Shown here: one piece after another, positions 1-7,352 of the stretch
How the letters are laid out: each line of letters begins with the position of its first letter
Position numbering within the stretch: position 1 is the stretch's first letter
Notes under the pieces: model-generated
Database searches by the model: none
What the model saw: the letters and a program-made list of their open reading frames with translations, nothing else
Told to the model about the DNA's origin: nothing
From: Natronomonas sp.
Lineage (GTDB): Archaea > Halobacteriota > Halobacteria > Halobacteriales > Haloarculaceae
Length of the DNA: 10,063 bases
Assembly (NCBI GenBank): GCA_007135435.1
Contig: SLIW01000240.1
Coordinates: 1 to 10,063 of the forward strand
Direction: 5' to 3'
Made by a program: the position numbers and the translations under genes

Positions 1-34
1 CGACGACGATGGAGACGGAGGTGACGACAGATGA
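1..34 (+). CDS. rps4e: C-terminal end of 30S ribosomal protein S4e (partial, cut by window start)
   Basis: An open frame enters at base 2, encodes [10 protein letters not shown] and stops with TGA at 32-34. That stop overlaps the rpl5 start as ATGA. In the archaeal S10/spc operon the gene directly before rpl5 is rps4e, and an acidic tail would suit a haloarchaeal S4e. The identity rests on gene order only: ten low-complexity residues cannot prove the family. The frame, stop and overlap are seen directly. Confidence 0.6.
   Translation, partial: DDDGDGGDDR
17..24 (+). promoter_or_regulatory. Shine-Dalgarno site of rpl5
   Basis: GGAGGTGA lies 6 nt before the rpl5 ATG at 31. It matches the archaeal 16S rRNA 3' end (complement of TCACCTCC) over eight bases. 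It supports this start and shows that internal operon genes use Shine-Dalgarno initiation. Similar sites precede rps14 (GGAGG, 564-568), rpl32e (GAGGTG, 1705-1710), rpl19e (GGAGGTGG, 2887-2894), rps5 (GGAGG, 3887-3891), rpl30 (GAGGTGAT, 4517-4524), rpl15 (GGAGG, 5025-5029) and, more weakly, rpl18 (GGTGA, 3337-3341) and secY (GAGGA, 5676-5680). Confidence 0.75.
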
Positions 35-579
35 GCTCTGAGTCCGACGCGGGCGACGCCGAGTTCCACGAGATGCGCGAGCCGACCGTCGAGAAGGTCG
101 TCGTCCACATGGGCATCGGCCGCGGCGGCGAGCCGCTGGCGCACGCCGAGGACATCCTGACGGAGGTCACCGGCCAGCGACCCGTGCGGACGACGGCGAA
201 GGACACCGTCGGCGACTTCGGGATCCGCGCGGGCGACCCGATCGGCGCGAAGGTGACCCTGCGCGGCGACGCCGCCGAGGCGTTCCTCGAGACGGCGCTG
301 CCGCTGGCGGACCTGACACACTCGCAGTTCGACGAGACCGGTAACTTCAGCTTCGGGGTCGCAGAGCACACCGACTTCCCGAGCCAGGAGTACGACCCGA
401 CGATCGGGATCTACGGCCTCGACGTGACGGTCAACCTGGTCCGGCCGGGCTACCGCGTGCGGAAGCGCGACAAGGTGTCCGGGTCGATCCCCTCGCGGCA
501 CCAGCTGACCCCCGAGGACGCGGTGGCGTACCTCGAGGCGACCTACGACGTCGACGTCGGCAGGGAGGGACGCGAATGA
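31..579 (+). CDS. rpl5: 50S ribosomal protein L5 (uL5)
   Basis: The 182-aa product is ribosomal protein uL5. It sits in the central protuberance of the large subunit, binds 5S rRNA and helps contact the P-site tRNA. After an acidic, probably disordered N-terminus of about 15 residues it shows the archaeal L5 core: an [11 protein letters not shown] segment, then [18 protein letters not shown], and a C-terminal [18 protein letters not shown] stretch. The length is normal for haloarchaea. The ATG at 31 has a strong Shine-Dalgarno site 6 nt upstream and overlaps the preceding stop as ATGA. The gene's own TGA (577-579) overlaps the rps14 start in the same way. The family assignment is secure from sequence and gene order. 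Confidence 0.97.
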   Translation: MSSESDAGDAEFHEMREPTVEKVVVHMGIGRGGEPLAHAEDILTEVTGQRPVRTTAKDTVGDFGIRAGDPIGAKVTLRGDAAEAFLETALPLADLTHSQFDETGNFSFGVAEHTDFPSQEYDPTIGIYGLDVTVNLVRPGYRVRKRDKVSGSIPSRHQLTPEDAVAYLEATYDVDVGREGRE

Positions 580-773
580 GCGGCTCCGAGTCCGAGACGG
601 AGTCGGAGTCCGAAGAGGAGACGGGCGAGCAGGCCACCAAGCGGACCGGCCAGCTCGAGGAGTGCCAGCGCTGTGGACGCCAGCAGGGGCTCGTCGGCAA
701 GTACGACATCTGGTTGTGCCGACAGTGCTTCCGCGAGGTGGCCCGGAGCATGGGCTTCAAGAAGTACAGCTAA
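576..773 (+). CDS. rps14: 30S ribosomal protein S14, zinc-ribbon type (uS14)
   Basis: The 65-aa product is the short archaeal uS14, a zinc-binding protein of the small-subunit head. Two CxxC pairs (Cys30/Cys33 and Cys48/Cys51) form the zinc ribbon, within QCRCGRQ-like and [11 protein letters not shown] segments. The protein ends GFKKYS, as is typical of the family. Residues 1-22 are an acidic Ser/Glu-rich leader built from GAGTCC/GAGTCG-like codons, a haloarchaeal addition before the conserved [13 protein letters not shown] start. GGAGG lies 7 nt before the ATG, which overlaps the rpl5 stop as ATGA. The two-base gap to rps8 breaks the otherwise overlapping pattern of the operon. Confidence 0.97.
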   Translation: MSGSESETESESEEETGEQATKRTGQLEECQRCGRQQGLVGKYDIWLCRQCFREVARSMGFKKYS

Positions 774-775
774 CC

Positions 776-1168
776 ATGGTGGACAACGACCCACTGGCCA
801 GCGCGCTGTCGGGGCTGAACAACGCCGAGAGCGTCGGCCACCTGAAACAGACGATACGACCCGCCTCGAACGAGATCGGTTCCGTCCTCGAGGTCTTCTA
901 CGACCGCGGGTACATCGACGGCTTCCAGTTCGTCGACGACGGCAGGGCCGGCATCTTCGAGGTAGAACTGAAAGGCGCGATCAACGAGTGTGGTGCGGTC
1001 AAACCCCGCTACTCTGCGGGGGCGGACGAGTTCGAGAAGTGGGAGAAGCGGTTCCTCCCCGCCCGCGACTACGGGACGCTCATCGTCACGACCAGCCACG
1101 GCATCATGAGCCACTACGAGGCCCGCGAGGCGGGCGTCGGTGGCCAGGTGATCGCATACGTCTACTGA
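776..1168 (+). CDS. rps8: 30S ribosomal protein S8 (uS8)
   Basis: The 130-aa product is uS8, an early-assembling small-subunit protein that binds the central domain of 16S rRNA. Visible family features are [20 protein letters not shown] near the N-terminus, [21 protein letters not shown] in the middle and the highly conserved C-terminal block [20 protein letters not shown]. The frame is open upstream to 662, but the ATG at 776 gives the normal haloarchaeal length and falls right after the rps14 stop, so I chose it. No Shine-Dalgarno motif is visible, because the upstream bases are the end of rps14 and a CTAACC spacer. Translation probably depends on ribosomes coming off rps14. Bacterial S8 represses its own operon, but nothing here proves that in this organism. 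Confidence 0.97.
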   Translation: MVDNDPLASALSGLNNAESVGHLKQTIRPASNEIGSVLEVFYDRGYIDGFQFVDDGRAGIFEVELKGAINECGAVKPRYSAGADEFEKWEKRFLPARDYGTLIVTTSHGIMSHYEAREAGVGGQVIAYVY

Positions 1169-1178
1169 GCTACTGACA

Positions 1179-1721
1179 ATGAGCACGAGACGAGAAATCG
1201 AGATCCCGGACGGGGTCACGGCCACGATGGACCGCTTCGACATCACCGTCGAGGGGGACAACGGGCGCGTCACGCGACGCCTCTGGTACCCCGACGTGAC
1301 GGTGACGGTCGAGGGGGATACCGTCGTGATCGAGACCGACGACGACAACGCCAAGACCCGGGCGACGGTCGGCACCTTCGAGAGCCACGTCGCCAACATG
1401 ATCCACGGGGTGACCGAGGGCTGGGAGTACACCATGGAGGTGTTCTACTCCCACTTCCCGATGCAGGTCTCCGTGCAGGGCGAGGAGGTCGTCATCGAGA
1501 ACTTCCTCGGCGAGCGGGCACCCCGGCGGACCCCCATCAGGGGCGACACCGAGGTGTCCGTCGACGGGGAGGTCCTGACCATCGCCGGACCGAGCATCGA
1601 GGACGTCGGCCAGACGGCGGCCGACATCGAACAGCTGACCCGGGTCTCCGGCAAGGACACGCGGGTCTTCCAGGACGGCGTCTACATCACCGAGACGCCG
1701 GCGCGAGGTGGCGTCCCATGA
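1179..1721 (+). CDS. rpl6: 50S ribosomal protein L6 (uL6)
   Basis: The 180-aa product is uL6, a large-subunit protein near the factor-binding region and the sarcin-ricin loop. The two-domain L6 layout is visible. The N-terminal half begins with [22 protein letters not shown] and contains the archaeal segment [17 protein letters not shown]. The second half contains [13 protein letters not shown] and ends in a [17 protein letters not shown] block typical of archaeal L6. The ATG at 1179 lies 10 nt after the rps8 stop, the largest gap within the operon, and has no clear Shine-Dalgarno site. The TGA overlaps the rpl32e start as ATGA. Length and sequence are ordinary for haloarchaea. Confidence 0.97.
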   Translation: MSTRREIEIPDGVTATMDRFDITVEGDNGRVTRRLWYPDVTVTVEGDTVVIETDDDNAKTRATVGTFESHVANMIHGVTEGWEYTMEVFYSHFPMQVSVQGEEVVIENFLGERAPRRTPIRGDTEVSVDGEVLTIAGPSIEDVGQTAADIEQLTRVSGKDTRVFQDGVYITETPARGGVP

Positions 1722-2902
1722 GCGACGAGGAGGCCATCGAGGAGCTGACCGACATCGGCGGCGTCGGCGAGGCCAAGGCCGACGCGCTCCGCGAGGCGGG
1801 CTTCGCGTCCGTCGACGACCTGCGGAGGGCCACCGTGGAGGACCTCACCGAGGCCGACGGGATCAGCAGCGCGCTCGCCGAACGGATCAAGGACGCCGTC
1901 GGTGACCTGGACGTCGACGACGACCCCGGAGCTGCGGACGAAGCCGACGACGCCGCAGGCGACGAGGAGGAAGCCGACGAGGAAGAAGAAGTCGAAGAGG
2001 AGGCCGACGAGGCTGAAGACGAGACCGACGTAGTCGAAACTGAAGACGAAGAAGCCGAAGACGAAGACGACGAAGACGAAGCCGAAGCCGAAGCCGAAGC
2101 CGAAGACGAAGACGAAGACGACGAAGACGAAGACGAAGACGAAGACGACGAGGAAGCCGTAGTCGACGAGGAGGACGTCGTCGCGGACGAGCCGGGGGTC
2201 GACGACGAGGAAGTCATCGAGGACCTGACCGACATCAGTGGCGTCGGACAGGCCAAGGCGGACGCCCTCCGCGAGGCGGGCGTCGAGACCGTCGCCGACA
2301 TCCAGGAGCTCACCCAGGAGGAGCTGGCCGACATCGAGGGCATCGGCAACGCCCTCGCGGCCCGCATCAAGGCCGACGTCGGCGGCCTCGAGGTCGCCGA
2401 GGAGACCGAGGCCGAGGTCGAAGAGGAGGTCGACGAGGCCGAGGCCGAACCGGAGGTGGAGACGGAGCTGCGGCCACGCGGGCTGGTCGACAAGACCCCC
2501 GAGCTGTCCGACGAGGAGGCGCGCCTGCTCGCCCAGCGGGCGGCCCAGGGCAAGCCCCAGTTCAACCGGCAGGACCACCACAAGAAGAAGCGTACGCCGA
2601 CGTCCTGGCGGCGTCCCCGCGGCAACCTCTCGAAGCAGCGCCGCGGCATCAAGGGCAAGGGCGCGACGGTCGAGGCCGGCTACCGGACCCCGAAGGCGGT
2701 CCGCGGCATGCACCCGAGCGGCTTCGAGGAGGTCCACGTCGAGAACGTGGACGACCTCGAGGGCGTCGATGGCGACCGGCAGGCGGTGCGCATCGGCGCG
2801 ACCGTCGGCGCGCGGAAGCGCGAGCGCATCGAGGAGGTCGCCGAGGAGGAGGAGATCCGCGTCCTCAACCCCACCTACGTGGAAGTGGAGGTGGACGAAT
2901 GA
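1718..2902 (+). CDS. rpl32e: 50S ribosomal protein L32e with duplicated N-terminal helix-hairpin-helix domain and long acidic linker
   Basis: This is ribosomal protein eL32 of the large subunit, but at 394 aa it is far longer than the usual haloarchaeal protein of about 240 aa. Residues 251-394 are the conserved L32e core, including [32 protein letters not shown] and a HPSGFEEV block, ending NPTYVEVEV. Haloarchaeal L32e normally has one small helix-hairpin-helix (HhH) domain in front of the core. Here there are two: residues 3-66 and 163-226, identical at about 39 of 64 aligned positions. Between them, residues 67-162 are almost entirely Asp, Glu and Ala. A second acidic stretch (227-250) joins the second copy to the core. 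The ATG overlaps the rpl6 stop and has GAGGTG 7 nt upstream. The frame stays open through the repeats, so the enlarged product is plausibly real. Confidence 0.95.
   Translation: MSDEEAIEELTDIGGVGEAKADALREAGFASVDDLRRATVEDLTEADGISSALAERIKDAVGDLDVDDDPGAADEADDAAGDEEEADEEEEVEEEADEAEDETDVVETEDEEAEDEDDEDEAEAEAEAEDEDEDDEDEDEDEDDEEAVVDEEDVVADEPGVDDEEVIEDLTDISGVGQAKADALREAGVETVADIQELTQEELADIEGIGNALAARIKADVGGLEVAEETEAEVEEEVDEAEAEPEVETELRPRGLVDKTPELSDEEARLLAQRAAQGKPQFNRQDHHKKKRTPTSWRRPRGNLSKQRRGIKGKGATVEAGYRTPKAVRGMHPSGFEEVHVENVDDLEGVDGDRQAVRIGATVGARKRERIEEVAEEEEIRVLNPTYVEVEVDE
1724..1909 (+). repeat. First copy of duplicated HhH-coding segment (second copy 2204-2389)
   Basis: Codons 3-64 of rpl32e match codons 163-224, with an offset of exactly 480 nt. 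Over the first 26 codons (1724-1801 against 2204-2281) I count 69 of 78 identical bases, and the shared peptide [17 protein letters not shown] is obvious. The later part is more diverged. The second copy has the same position, relative to the L32e core, as the single domain in known haloarchaeal L32e. The first copy is therefore probably the extra one. Confidence 0.85.
2041..2160 (+). repeat. GAAGAC/GAAGCC hexanucleotide-like low-complexity tract inside rpl32e
   Basis: This tract is built from GAA, GAC and GCC codons, giving runs such as EDEDEDED and EAEAEAEA. Nearly every Glu codon is GAA, whereas the flanking HhH copies and the rest of the gene mostly use GAG. The codon switch and regular six-base periodicity look like replication-slippage expansion. 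It encodes the centre of the acidic linker. Confidence 0.85.
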
Positions 2903-3348
2903 CCGACCTGAAGGCCCAGCGACGGCTGGCGGCGGACGTCCTCGACGTCGGGGAGAACCGCGTCTGGTTCGACCCCGACGCCCAGGGCGAGATCGCCGGG
3001 GCGATCACCCGCGAGGACATCCGCGAGCTCGTCGCGGAGGGGATCATCGACGCCGAGCGGCCCAAGGGCAACTCGCGCGGACGCGCCCGCGAGCGGGCGA
3101 AGAAGCGCGCCTACGGCCACCGGAAGGGACACGGCTCCCGGAAGGGGACGGCCGGCGCCCGCCAGAGCGACAAGGAGCAGTGGCAGAGCCGCATCCGCGC
3201 ACAGCGGCGCCGGCTGCGCGAGCTGCGCGACGGAGGCGAGATCGATCGGACGACGTACCGCGAGCTGTACGCGATGGCCAGCGGCGGCGAGTTCGACAGC
3301 GTCGCGGACCTCGAGCGGTACGTCGCGGACAACTACGGTGAACCATAA
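2899..3348 (+). CDS. rpl19e: 50S ribosomal protein L19e (eL19)
   Basis: The 149-aa product is eL19, an archaeal/eukaryotic large-subunit protein with a small N-terminal globular part and long basic helices that run across the subunit. Family marks are the N-terminal [20 protein letters not shown], the basic centre [20 protein letters not shown] and a C-terminal helix around [17 protein letters not shown]. The length equals that expected for haloarchaea. The ATG overlaps the rpl32e stop as ATGA, with GGAGGTGG just upstream. The TAA (3346-3348) overlaps the rpl18 ATG by one base as TAATG. Nothing unusual is seen. Confidence 0.97.
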   Translation: MTDLKAQRRLAADVLDVGENRVWFDPDAQGEIAGAITREDIRELVAEGIIDAERPKGNSRGRARERAKKRAYGHRKGHGSRKGTAGARQSDKEQWQSRIRAQRRRLRELRDGGEIDRTTYRELYAMASGGEFDSVADLERYVADNYGEP

Positions 3349-3902
3349 TGGCGACAGGACCACGATACAAGGTGCCGATGCGGCGTCGCCGCGAGGCCCG
3401 GACGAACTACCATCAGAGGTTGCGCCTGCTGAAATCCGGCAAGCCACGCCTCGTCGCTCGAAAGAGCAACGAGCACGTCAGGGCGCAGCTGATCGTCACG
3501 GGCGGCGACGGCGACGAGACCCTCGCGAGTGCGAGCTCCGAGGACCTCGCGGCGTACGGCTGGGAGGCGCCGACGGGTAACCTGCCCGCGGCGTACCTCA
3601 CCGGCTTCCTCGCCGGCAAGCGCGCGGTCGAGGCGGGCCTCGAGGAGGCCGTCCTCGACATCGGGCTGAACTCGGCGACGCCGGGCAACAAGGTGTTCGC
3701 GGTACAGGAAGGAGCGATCGACGCCGGGCTGGAGATCCCGCACAACGAGGCCGTCTTCGCCGACTGGGAGCGGACCCGCGGCGAGCACATCGCGGCCTAC
3801 GCGGAGACGCGTGAGGAGCCGCTGTACGGCGGCGACTTCGACGCGACGGAGCTCCCGGCCCACTTCGACGAGGTACGACAGCGCATGGAGGACGACCAAT
3901 GA
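3348..3902 (+). CDS. rpl18: 50S ribosomal protein L18 (uL18)
   Basis: The 184-aa product is uL18, which binds 5S rRNA in the central protuberance together with L5 from the same operon. It begins with the archaeal [21 protein letters not shown] signature, followed by [15 protein letters not shown]. The central [20 protein letters not shown] block is typical of archaeal/eukaryotic L18. The C-terminal part ([19 protein letters not shown] and onward) is the archaeal extension absent from bacterial L18. Length is normal. The start is fixed by the TAATG overlap with rpl19e and a weak GGTGA six bases upstream. The stop overlaps rps5 as ATGA. Confidence 0.97.
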   Translation: MATGPRYKVPMRRRREARTNYHQRLRLLKSGKPRLVARKSNEHVRAQLIVTGGDGDETLASASSEDLAAYGWEAPTGNLPAAYLTGFLAGKRAVEAGLEEAVLDIGLNSATPGNKVFAVQEGAIDAGLEIPHNEAVFADWERTRGEHIAAYAETREEPLYGGDFDATELPAHFDEVRQRMEDDQ

Positions 3903-4531
3903 GCAACGGATGGGAGCCGCGCACGCGGCTCGGACGGAAGGTAGCGGACGGCGAGATCACCTCGATGCGCGACGCGCTCGAGTCGGGGCTCCCGCTGAAG
4001 GAACCGGAGATCGTCGACCAGCTCCTCCCGGGGCTGGACGACGAGGTGCTGGACATCAACATGGTCCAGCGGATGACCGACTCCGGCCGCCGGGTGAAGT
4101 TCCGGTGTGTCGTCGTCGTGGGCAACCGCGACGGCTTCGTGGGCTACGCCCAGGGTCGCGACGACCAGGTCGGCGGGGCCATCCAGAAGGCCATCGAGAT
4201 CGCGAAGCTCAACGTCATCGACGTCTCGCGGGGCTGTGGATCGTGGGAGTGCGGCTGCGGCCAGCCGCACACGGTCGCGCTCCGGACGACCGGCAAGGCA
4301 GGCTCCGTCGAGGTGGAGCTGCAGCCCGCGCCGCGCGGGCTGGGCCTCGCGGGCGGGGAGACCGTCCGCAAGGTGCTCGAGCTCGCCGGCATCGAGGACA
4401 TCTGGACGCGCTCGAGCGGGAACACCCGCACGACGGTCAACTTCGCGAAGGCGACGTTCAACGCGCTGCGGGCGACCGCCGAGGCGCGGATCCCCGAGCG
4501 CACCCTCGACAAGCGCGAGGTGATCGAATGA
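3899..4531 (+). CDS. rps5: 30S ribosomal protein S5 (uS5)
   Basis: The 210-aa product is uS5, a small-subunit protein near the mRNA entry site and the decoding region. The N-terminal dsRNA-binding-like S5 domain covers roughly residues 50-115 ([38 protein letters not shown]). The C-terminal domain contains [20 protein letters not shown] and [16 protein letters not shown]. Archaeal S5 carries a Cys-rich insert between them, seen here as [14 protein letters not shown] with Cys113, Cys118 and Cys120. It could bind a metal, but the sequence does not show that it does. The ATG overlaps the rpl18 stop with GGAGG 7 nt upstream. The stop overlaps rpl30 as ATGA. Confidence 0.97.
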   Translation: MSNGWEPRTRLGRKVADGEITSMRDALESGLPLKEPEIVDQLLPGLDDEVLDINMVQRMTDSGRRVKFRCVVVVGNRDGFVGYAQGRDDQVGGAIQKAIEIAKLNVIDVSRGCGSWECGCGQPHTVALRTTGKAGSVEVELQPAPRGLGLAGGETVRKVLELAGIEDIWTRSSGNTRTTVNFAKATFNALRATAEARIPERTLDKREVIE

Positions 4532-5040
4532 AGGCGGTCGTCCAGCTCCGCGGCGAGGTCAACCAGAGCGGGGCGGTCCGCGACACCCTCTCGATGCTCA
4601 ACCTCGGGCGGGTCAACCACGCGACGCTCGTCCCCGACACGGACGCCTACCGCGGCATGGTGACGAAGGTGAACGACTGGGTCGCCCACGGCGAGCCCTC
4701 GGAGGACGTCGTGGCCCTGCTGCTGGCGCGGCGCGCCGAGCCCGCCGAGGGCGCGGCCGCCATCGACGGGGCGGCTACCGCCGCCAGTCCGGAACGGGCC
4801 GGCGGGCCCGTGGACGACGAGTGGGTCGCCGAGCACACCGACTACGAGGACGTCGCGTCGCTGGCGGCGGCGCTCGTGGCCGAGGAGACGACGATGCAGG
4901 CCCAGGGCCTGTCGCCGACGCTCCGACTGCACCCCCCGCGGGGCGGCCACGCCGGCGTCAAGCACCCGACGAAGGAGGGCGGCCAGCTCGGCCCCCACGA
5001 TCCCGAGTCGATCGACGCGCTCCTGGAGGCGATGCGCTGA
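4528..5040 (+). CDS. rpl30: 50S ribosomal protein L30 (uL30), archaeal form with an internal insert
   Basis: The 170-aa product is archaeal uL30 of the large subunit. It starts [15 protein letters not shown] and contains [32 protein letters not shown] and the conserved C-terminal [20 protein letters not shown] block. The frame is open far upstream, but the ATG at 4528 follows GAGGTGAT and overlaps the rps5 stop as ATGA, giving the family N-terminus. Known haloarchaeal L30 is about 154 aa. The extra 16 or so residues lie around 76-94, an Ala/Gly-rich stretch just before [13 protein letters not shown] infer a surface-loop insertion. The stop overlaps rpl15 as TGATG. Confidence 0.96.
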   Translation: MKAVVQLRGEVNQSGAVRDTLSMLNLGRVNHATLVPDTDAYRGMVTKVNDWVAHGEPSEDVVALLLARRAEPAEGAAAIDGAATAASPERAGGPVDDEWVAEHTDYEDVASLAAALVAEETTMQAQGLSPTLRLHPPRGGHAGVKHPTKEGGQLGPHDPESIDALLEAMR

Positions 5041-5687
5041 TGACCGACAAGAAACGCAGACAGCGCGGCTCGCGGACCCACGGCGGCGGCAGCCACAAGA
5101 AGCGCCGCGGGGCGGGCCACCGCGGGGGCCGCGGCCGCGCCGGCCGATCGAAGCACGAGTTCCACAACTACGAACCGCTGGGCAAGCACGGCTTCAAGCG
5201 ACCCCAGAAGACCGACACGGACGTCGAGACAGTCAACCTCCGCGAGCTGGACGAGGACGTCGCCGTCCTCGCCGCGGAGGGCGTCGCCGAGGAGTCCGAC
5301 GGCGGCTACGCGCTGGACGCCCGCGACGTCGTCGAGGACGGCCACGACGTGGACGTCGTGAAGGTCCTCGGCGCCGGCCGGGTCCACAACGCGCTGCAGG
5401 TCACCGCCGATGCCTTCTCCGAGAGCGCCCGCGAGGCGCTCGAGGCGGCGGACGGCGAGGCGGTCCTCTCCGAGCGCGGGGAGGAGCTCGCCGCCGGCGA
5501 CGGCGCGGAGGAGGCCGAGGACGATGGGGCTGAGCCCGGCGGCGATGCGGCTGAGCCCGGCGGCGATGCGACGGAACCCGCCGACGACGACGGGACGGAG
5601 TCCGGCGACGACGGGCAAGCGTCGGGCGAGTCGGCCGACGACGAACCCGAAAAGCACTCAACACAAGAGGCTAACGAGGACGCGTAA
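5040..5687 (+). CDS. rpl15: 50S ribosomal protein L15 (uL15) with long acidic C-terminal tail
   Basis: The 215-aa product is uL15, a large-subunit assembly protein with a basic N-terminal extension that threads into 23S rRNA. The N-terminal RQRGSRTHGGGSHKKRRGAG, the following HRGGRGRAG, and EFHNYEPLGKHGFKRPQK are archaeal L15 hallmarks. The globular part ends near residue 150, after VKVLGAGRVHNALQVTADAF. Residues 152-215 are a low-complexity Asp/Glu/Gly/Ala tail, making the protein about 50 aa longer than typical haloarchaeal L15 (about 165 aa). The tail contains a seven-residue direct repeat, AEPGGDA, at 164-177. The ATG at 5040 overlaps the rpl30 stop, with GGAGG 10 nt upstream. The stop overlaps secY as TAATG. 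Confidence 0.96.
   Translation: MTDKKRRQRGSRTHGGGSHKKRRGAGHRGGRGRAGRSKHEFHNYEPLGKHGFKRPQKTDTDVETVNLRELDEDVAVLAAEGVAEESDGGYALDARDVVEDGHDVDVVKVLGAGRVHNALQVTADAFSESAREALEAADGEAVLSERGEELAAGDGAEEAEDDGAEPGGDAAEPGGDATEPADDDGTESGDDGQASGESADDEPEKHSTQEANEDA
5529..5570 (+). repeat. 21-bp perfect tandem duplication in the rpl15 tail
   Basis: Bases 5529-5549 and 5550-5570 are identical and encode AEPGGDA twice. A third, diverged unit (TEPADDD) follows at 5571. The in-frame repeat lies in the disordered acidic tail, so a length change would probably be tolerated. Confidence 0.9.
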
Positions 5688-7162
5688 TGAGTTGGAAGGA
5701 GGCCGCCGAACCGGTACTCACGCGGATGCCCGCGGTCAGGCGTCCGACGGGGCACGTCCCGTTCCGTCGGAAGCTCGGCTGGTCGGCGGGCGTGCTCGTC
5801 CTGTACTTCTTCCTGACGAACGTCGGGATCTACGGGATGGGCGAGGGCCAGGACATCTTCGGACAGTTCCGGACCATCCTCGCCGGCGAGCAGGGCTCGC
5901 TGATGCAGGTGGGGATCGGTCCCATCGTCACGGCGTCGATCGTCCTGCAGCTGCTCGGCGGTGCGGGCCTGCTCGGCCTCGACACCGAGTCCAACCCGCG
6001 CGACCAGGCCATCTACCAGGGCCTCCAGAAGATGCTGGTCATCGTGATGACCGCGCTGACGGCCCTCCCGATGGTGTTCGCCGGCTTCCTCCAGCCCGAC
6101 CCCGCGGTCGCGGCCGCCCTCGGCCTCTCGGTGACCGCCCTGGGGTGGATCATGTTCCTGCAGATCTTCATCGGCGGCTGTCTCATCCTCTACATGGACG
6201 AGGTCATCTCCAAGTGGGGCGTCGGCTCCGGGATCGGCCTGTTCATCATCGCGGGGGTGAGCCAGCGGCTCATCGGCGGGTTCATCGCCTGGAGCGGCCT
6301 CGACGCCGGCTACATCGGCTTCTTCCCGCGCTGGTTCGGCATCCTCACCGGGCGGATCGAGATCGGGAGCCCCCTGACCCGTTCGGGGCTCGTCGACCTC
6401 TTCCTCGGTCCCGGCGAGCTGCTCGCGCTCATCACGACGGTCGTCATCTTCGCGGTCGTCGTCTACGCGGAGTCGGTCCGCGTCGAGATCCCCCTGAGCC
6501 ACGCCCGCGTGAAAGGCGCCCGTGGTCGCTTCCCCGTGAAGCTCATCTACGCGTCCGTCCTGCCCATGATCCTCGTCCGCGCGCTGCAGGCGAACGTCCA
6601 GTTCATGGGTCGGATCCTCAACGCGCAGTGGGCCAACATGCCCCCGTGGGTCGGCACCTACGCCGGCACCGAGGGCGGGTTCGCCGAGCCCACCGGCGGG
6701 CTGTTCTACTACCTGGCGCCGATCTACCAGCCGGAGGACTGGATGTGGTGGCTCGGCGAGACGACGGCCGCGCCCTGGCAGATCATGGTGCGGGTGAGCG
6801 TCGACCTGACGTTCATGGTCATCGGCGGCGCCATCTTCGCGATCTTCTGGGTCGAGACGACCGGGATGGGCCCACGGGCGACGGCCGAGCAGATCCAGCG
6901 TTCCGGGATGCAGATCCCCGGCTTCCGGCAGTCGCCGGGGGTCACCGAGAAGGTCCTCGAACGGTACATCCCGCAGGTGACCGTCATCGGCGGCGCCCTC
7001 GTCGGCCTGCTGGCCGTGCTGGCCAACATGCTCGGCGCCATCGGCGGCGTCGACGGCATCGGCCTGCTGCTGACCGTCTCCATCACCTACAAGCTCTACG
7101 AGGAGATCGCCGAGGAGCAGATGATGGAGATGCACCCGATGATGCGCCAGATGTTCGGCTGA
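5687..7162 (+). CDS. secY: Preprotein translocase subunit SecY (Sec61 alpha homologue)
   Basis: The 491-aa product is the channel-forming subunit of the archaeal Sec translocon in the cytoplasmic membrane. It partners with SecE and Sec61-beta to export and insert proteins. Ten membrane spans are expected. Clear ones lie near residues 30-50, 73-95, 115-135, 144-169, 179-200, 244-262, 284-303, 367-389, 430-450 and 452-470. The first loop (GIYGMGEGQDIFGQ, about 48-60) corresponds to the plug region. The cytosolic loop VRVEIPLSHARVKGARGRFPVK (about 265-285) and the NPRDQAIYQGLQK segment are archaeal SecY features. The protein ends MMRQMFG. The ATG overlaps the rpl15 stop as TAATG, with GAGGA six bases upstream. 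It is the last gene of the operon here, because 368 nt of non-coding DNA follow. Confidence 0.98.
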   Translation: MSWKEAAEPVLTRMPAVRRPTGHVPFRRKLGWSAGVLVLYFFLTNVGIYGMGEGQDIFGQFRTILAGEQGSLMQVGIGPIVTASIVLQLLGGAGLLGLDTESNPRDQAIYQGLQKMLVIVMTALTALPMVFAGFLQPDPAVAAALGLSVTALGWIMFLQIFIGGCLILYMDEVISKWGVGSGIGLFIIAGVSQRLIGGFIAWSGLDAGYIGFFPRWFGILTGRIEIGSPLTRSGLVDLFLGPGELLALITTVVIFAVVVYAESVRVEIPLSHARVKGARGRFPVKLIYASVLPMILVRALQANVQFMGRILNAQWANMPPWVGTYAGTEGGFAEPTGGLFYYLAPIYQPEDWMWWLGETTAAPWQIMVRVSVDLTFMVIGGAIFAIFWVETTGMGPRATAEQIQRSGMQIPGFRQSPGVTEKVLERYIPQVTVIGGALVGLLAVLANMLGAIGGVDGIGLLLTVSITYKLYEEIAEEQMMEMHPMMRQMFG

Positions 7163-7202
7163 GACCCTCGGGCACCACCGGTGGCTCGCGCCGGCATCCG
7201 AT

Positions 7203-7330
7203 CGGCTCGTCCAACAGCCGACTGATGACGTGACCGGCTCGTCCAACAGCCGACTGATGACGTGACCGGCTCGTCCAACAGCCGACTGATGACGTGACCG
7301 GCTCGTCCAACAGCCGACTGCCGACGTGAT
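7203..7330 (+). repeat. Tandem array of four 32-bp repeats
   Basis: Copies begin at 7203, 7235, 7267 and 7299. The first three are identical and the fourth differs in three bases near its 3' end. Each starts CGGCTCGTCCAACAGCCG, in which CGGCT and AGCCG are inverted repeats around an 8-nt loop, and continues with a CTGATGACGTGAC-like tail. A shortened relative (7331-7354) ends the array. There are no unique spacers, so it is not a CRISPR. A 32-bp period is close to three turns of B-DNA, which would place every copy on the same helix face. The function is unknown. Confidence 0.95.
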
Positions 7331-7352
7331 CGGCCGGCGGGTCGACGATGTG

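Noticed and set aside
1687..2658. Ser-rich minus-strand open frame opposite rpl32e
   Set aside because: The poly-Ser is simply the complement of the GAAGAC-like repeat. rpl32e on the other strand has conserved domains and a coupled start.
4236..4262. S5 Cys cluster as a new zinc-finger insertion
   Set aside because: The CGSWECGCG motif is a normal feature of archaeal S5.
7175..7184. CCACCGGTGG palindrome as secY terminator
   Set aside because: It has no loop and no T-tract, and a 10-bp palindrome of G and C is not surprising here.
5410..7233. 607-codon plus-strand frame overlapping secY
   Set aside because: It is an Arg/Pro-rich out-of-frame translation of secY caused by high GC.
5306..7246. 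646-codon minus-strand open frame opposite rpl15 and secY
   Set aside because: It is a shadow of GC-rich coding DNA. The protein is a His/Asp/Glu-rich mixture with no family motif, and the opposite strand encodes unmistakable SecY.
7083..7310. Small minus-strand proteins across the 32-bp repeats (MDEPVTSSVGCWTSRSR-type)
   Set aside because: The unit is not a multiple of three and lacks stops on that strand, so repeated peptides appear in shifting frames. They overlap the end of secY and have no start signal.
7203..7330. CRISPR array
   Set aside because: The 32-bp units are directly adjacent with no unique spacers, and no cas gene is in the window.
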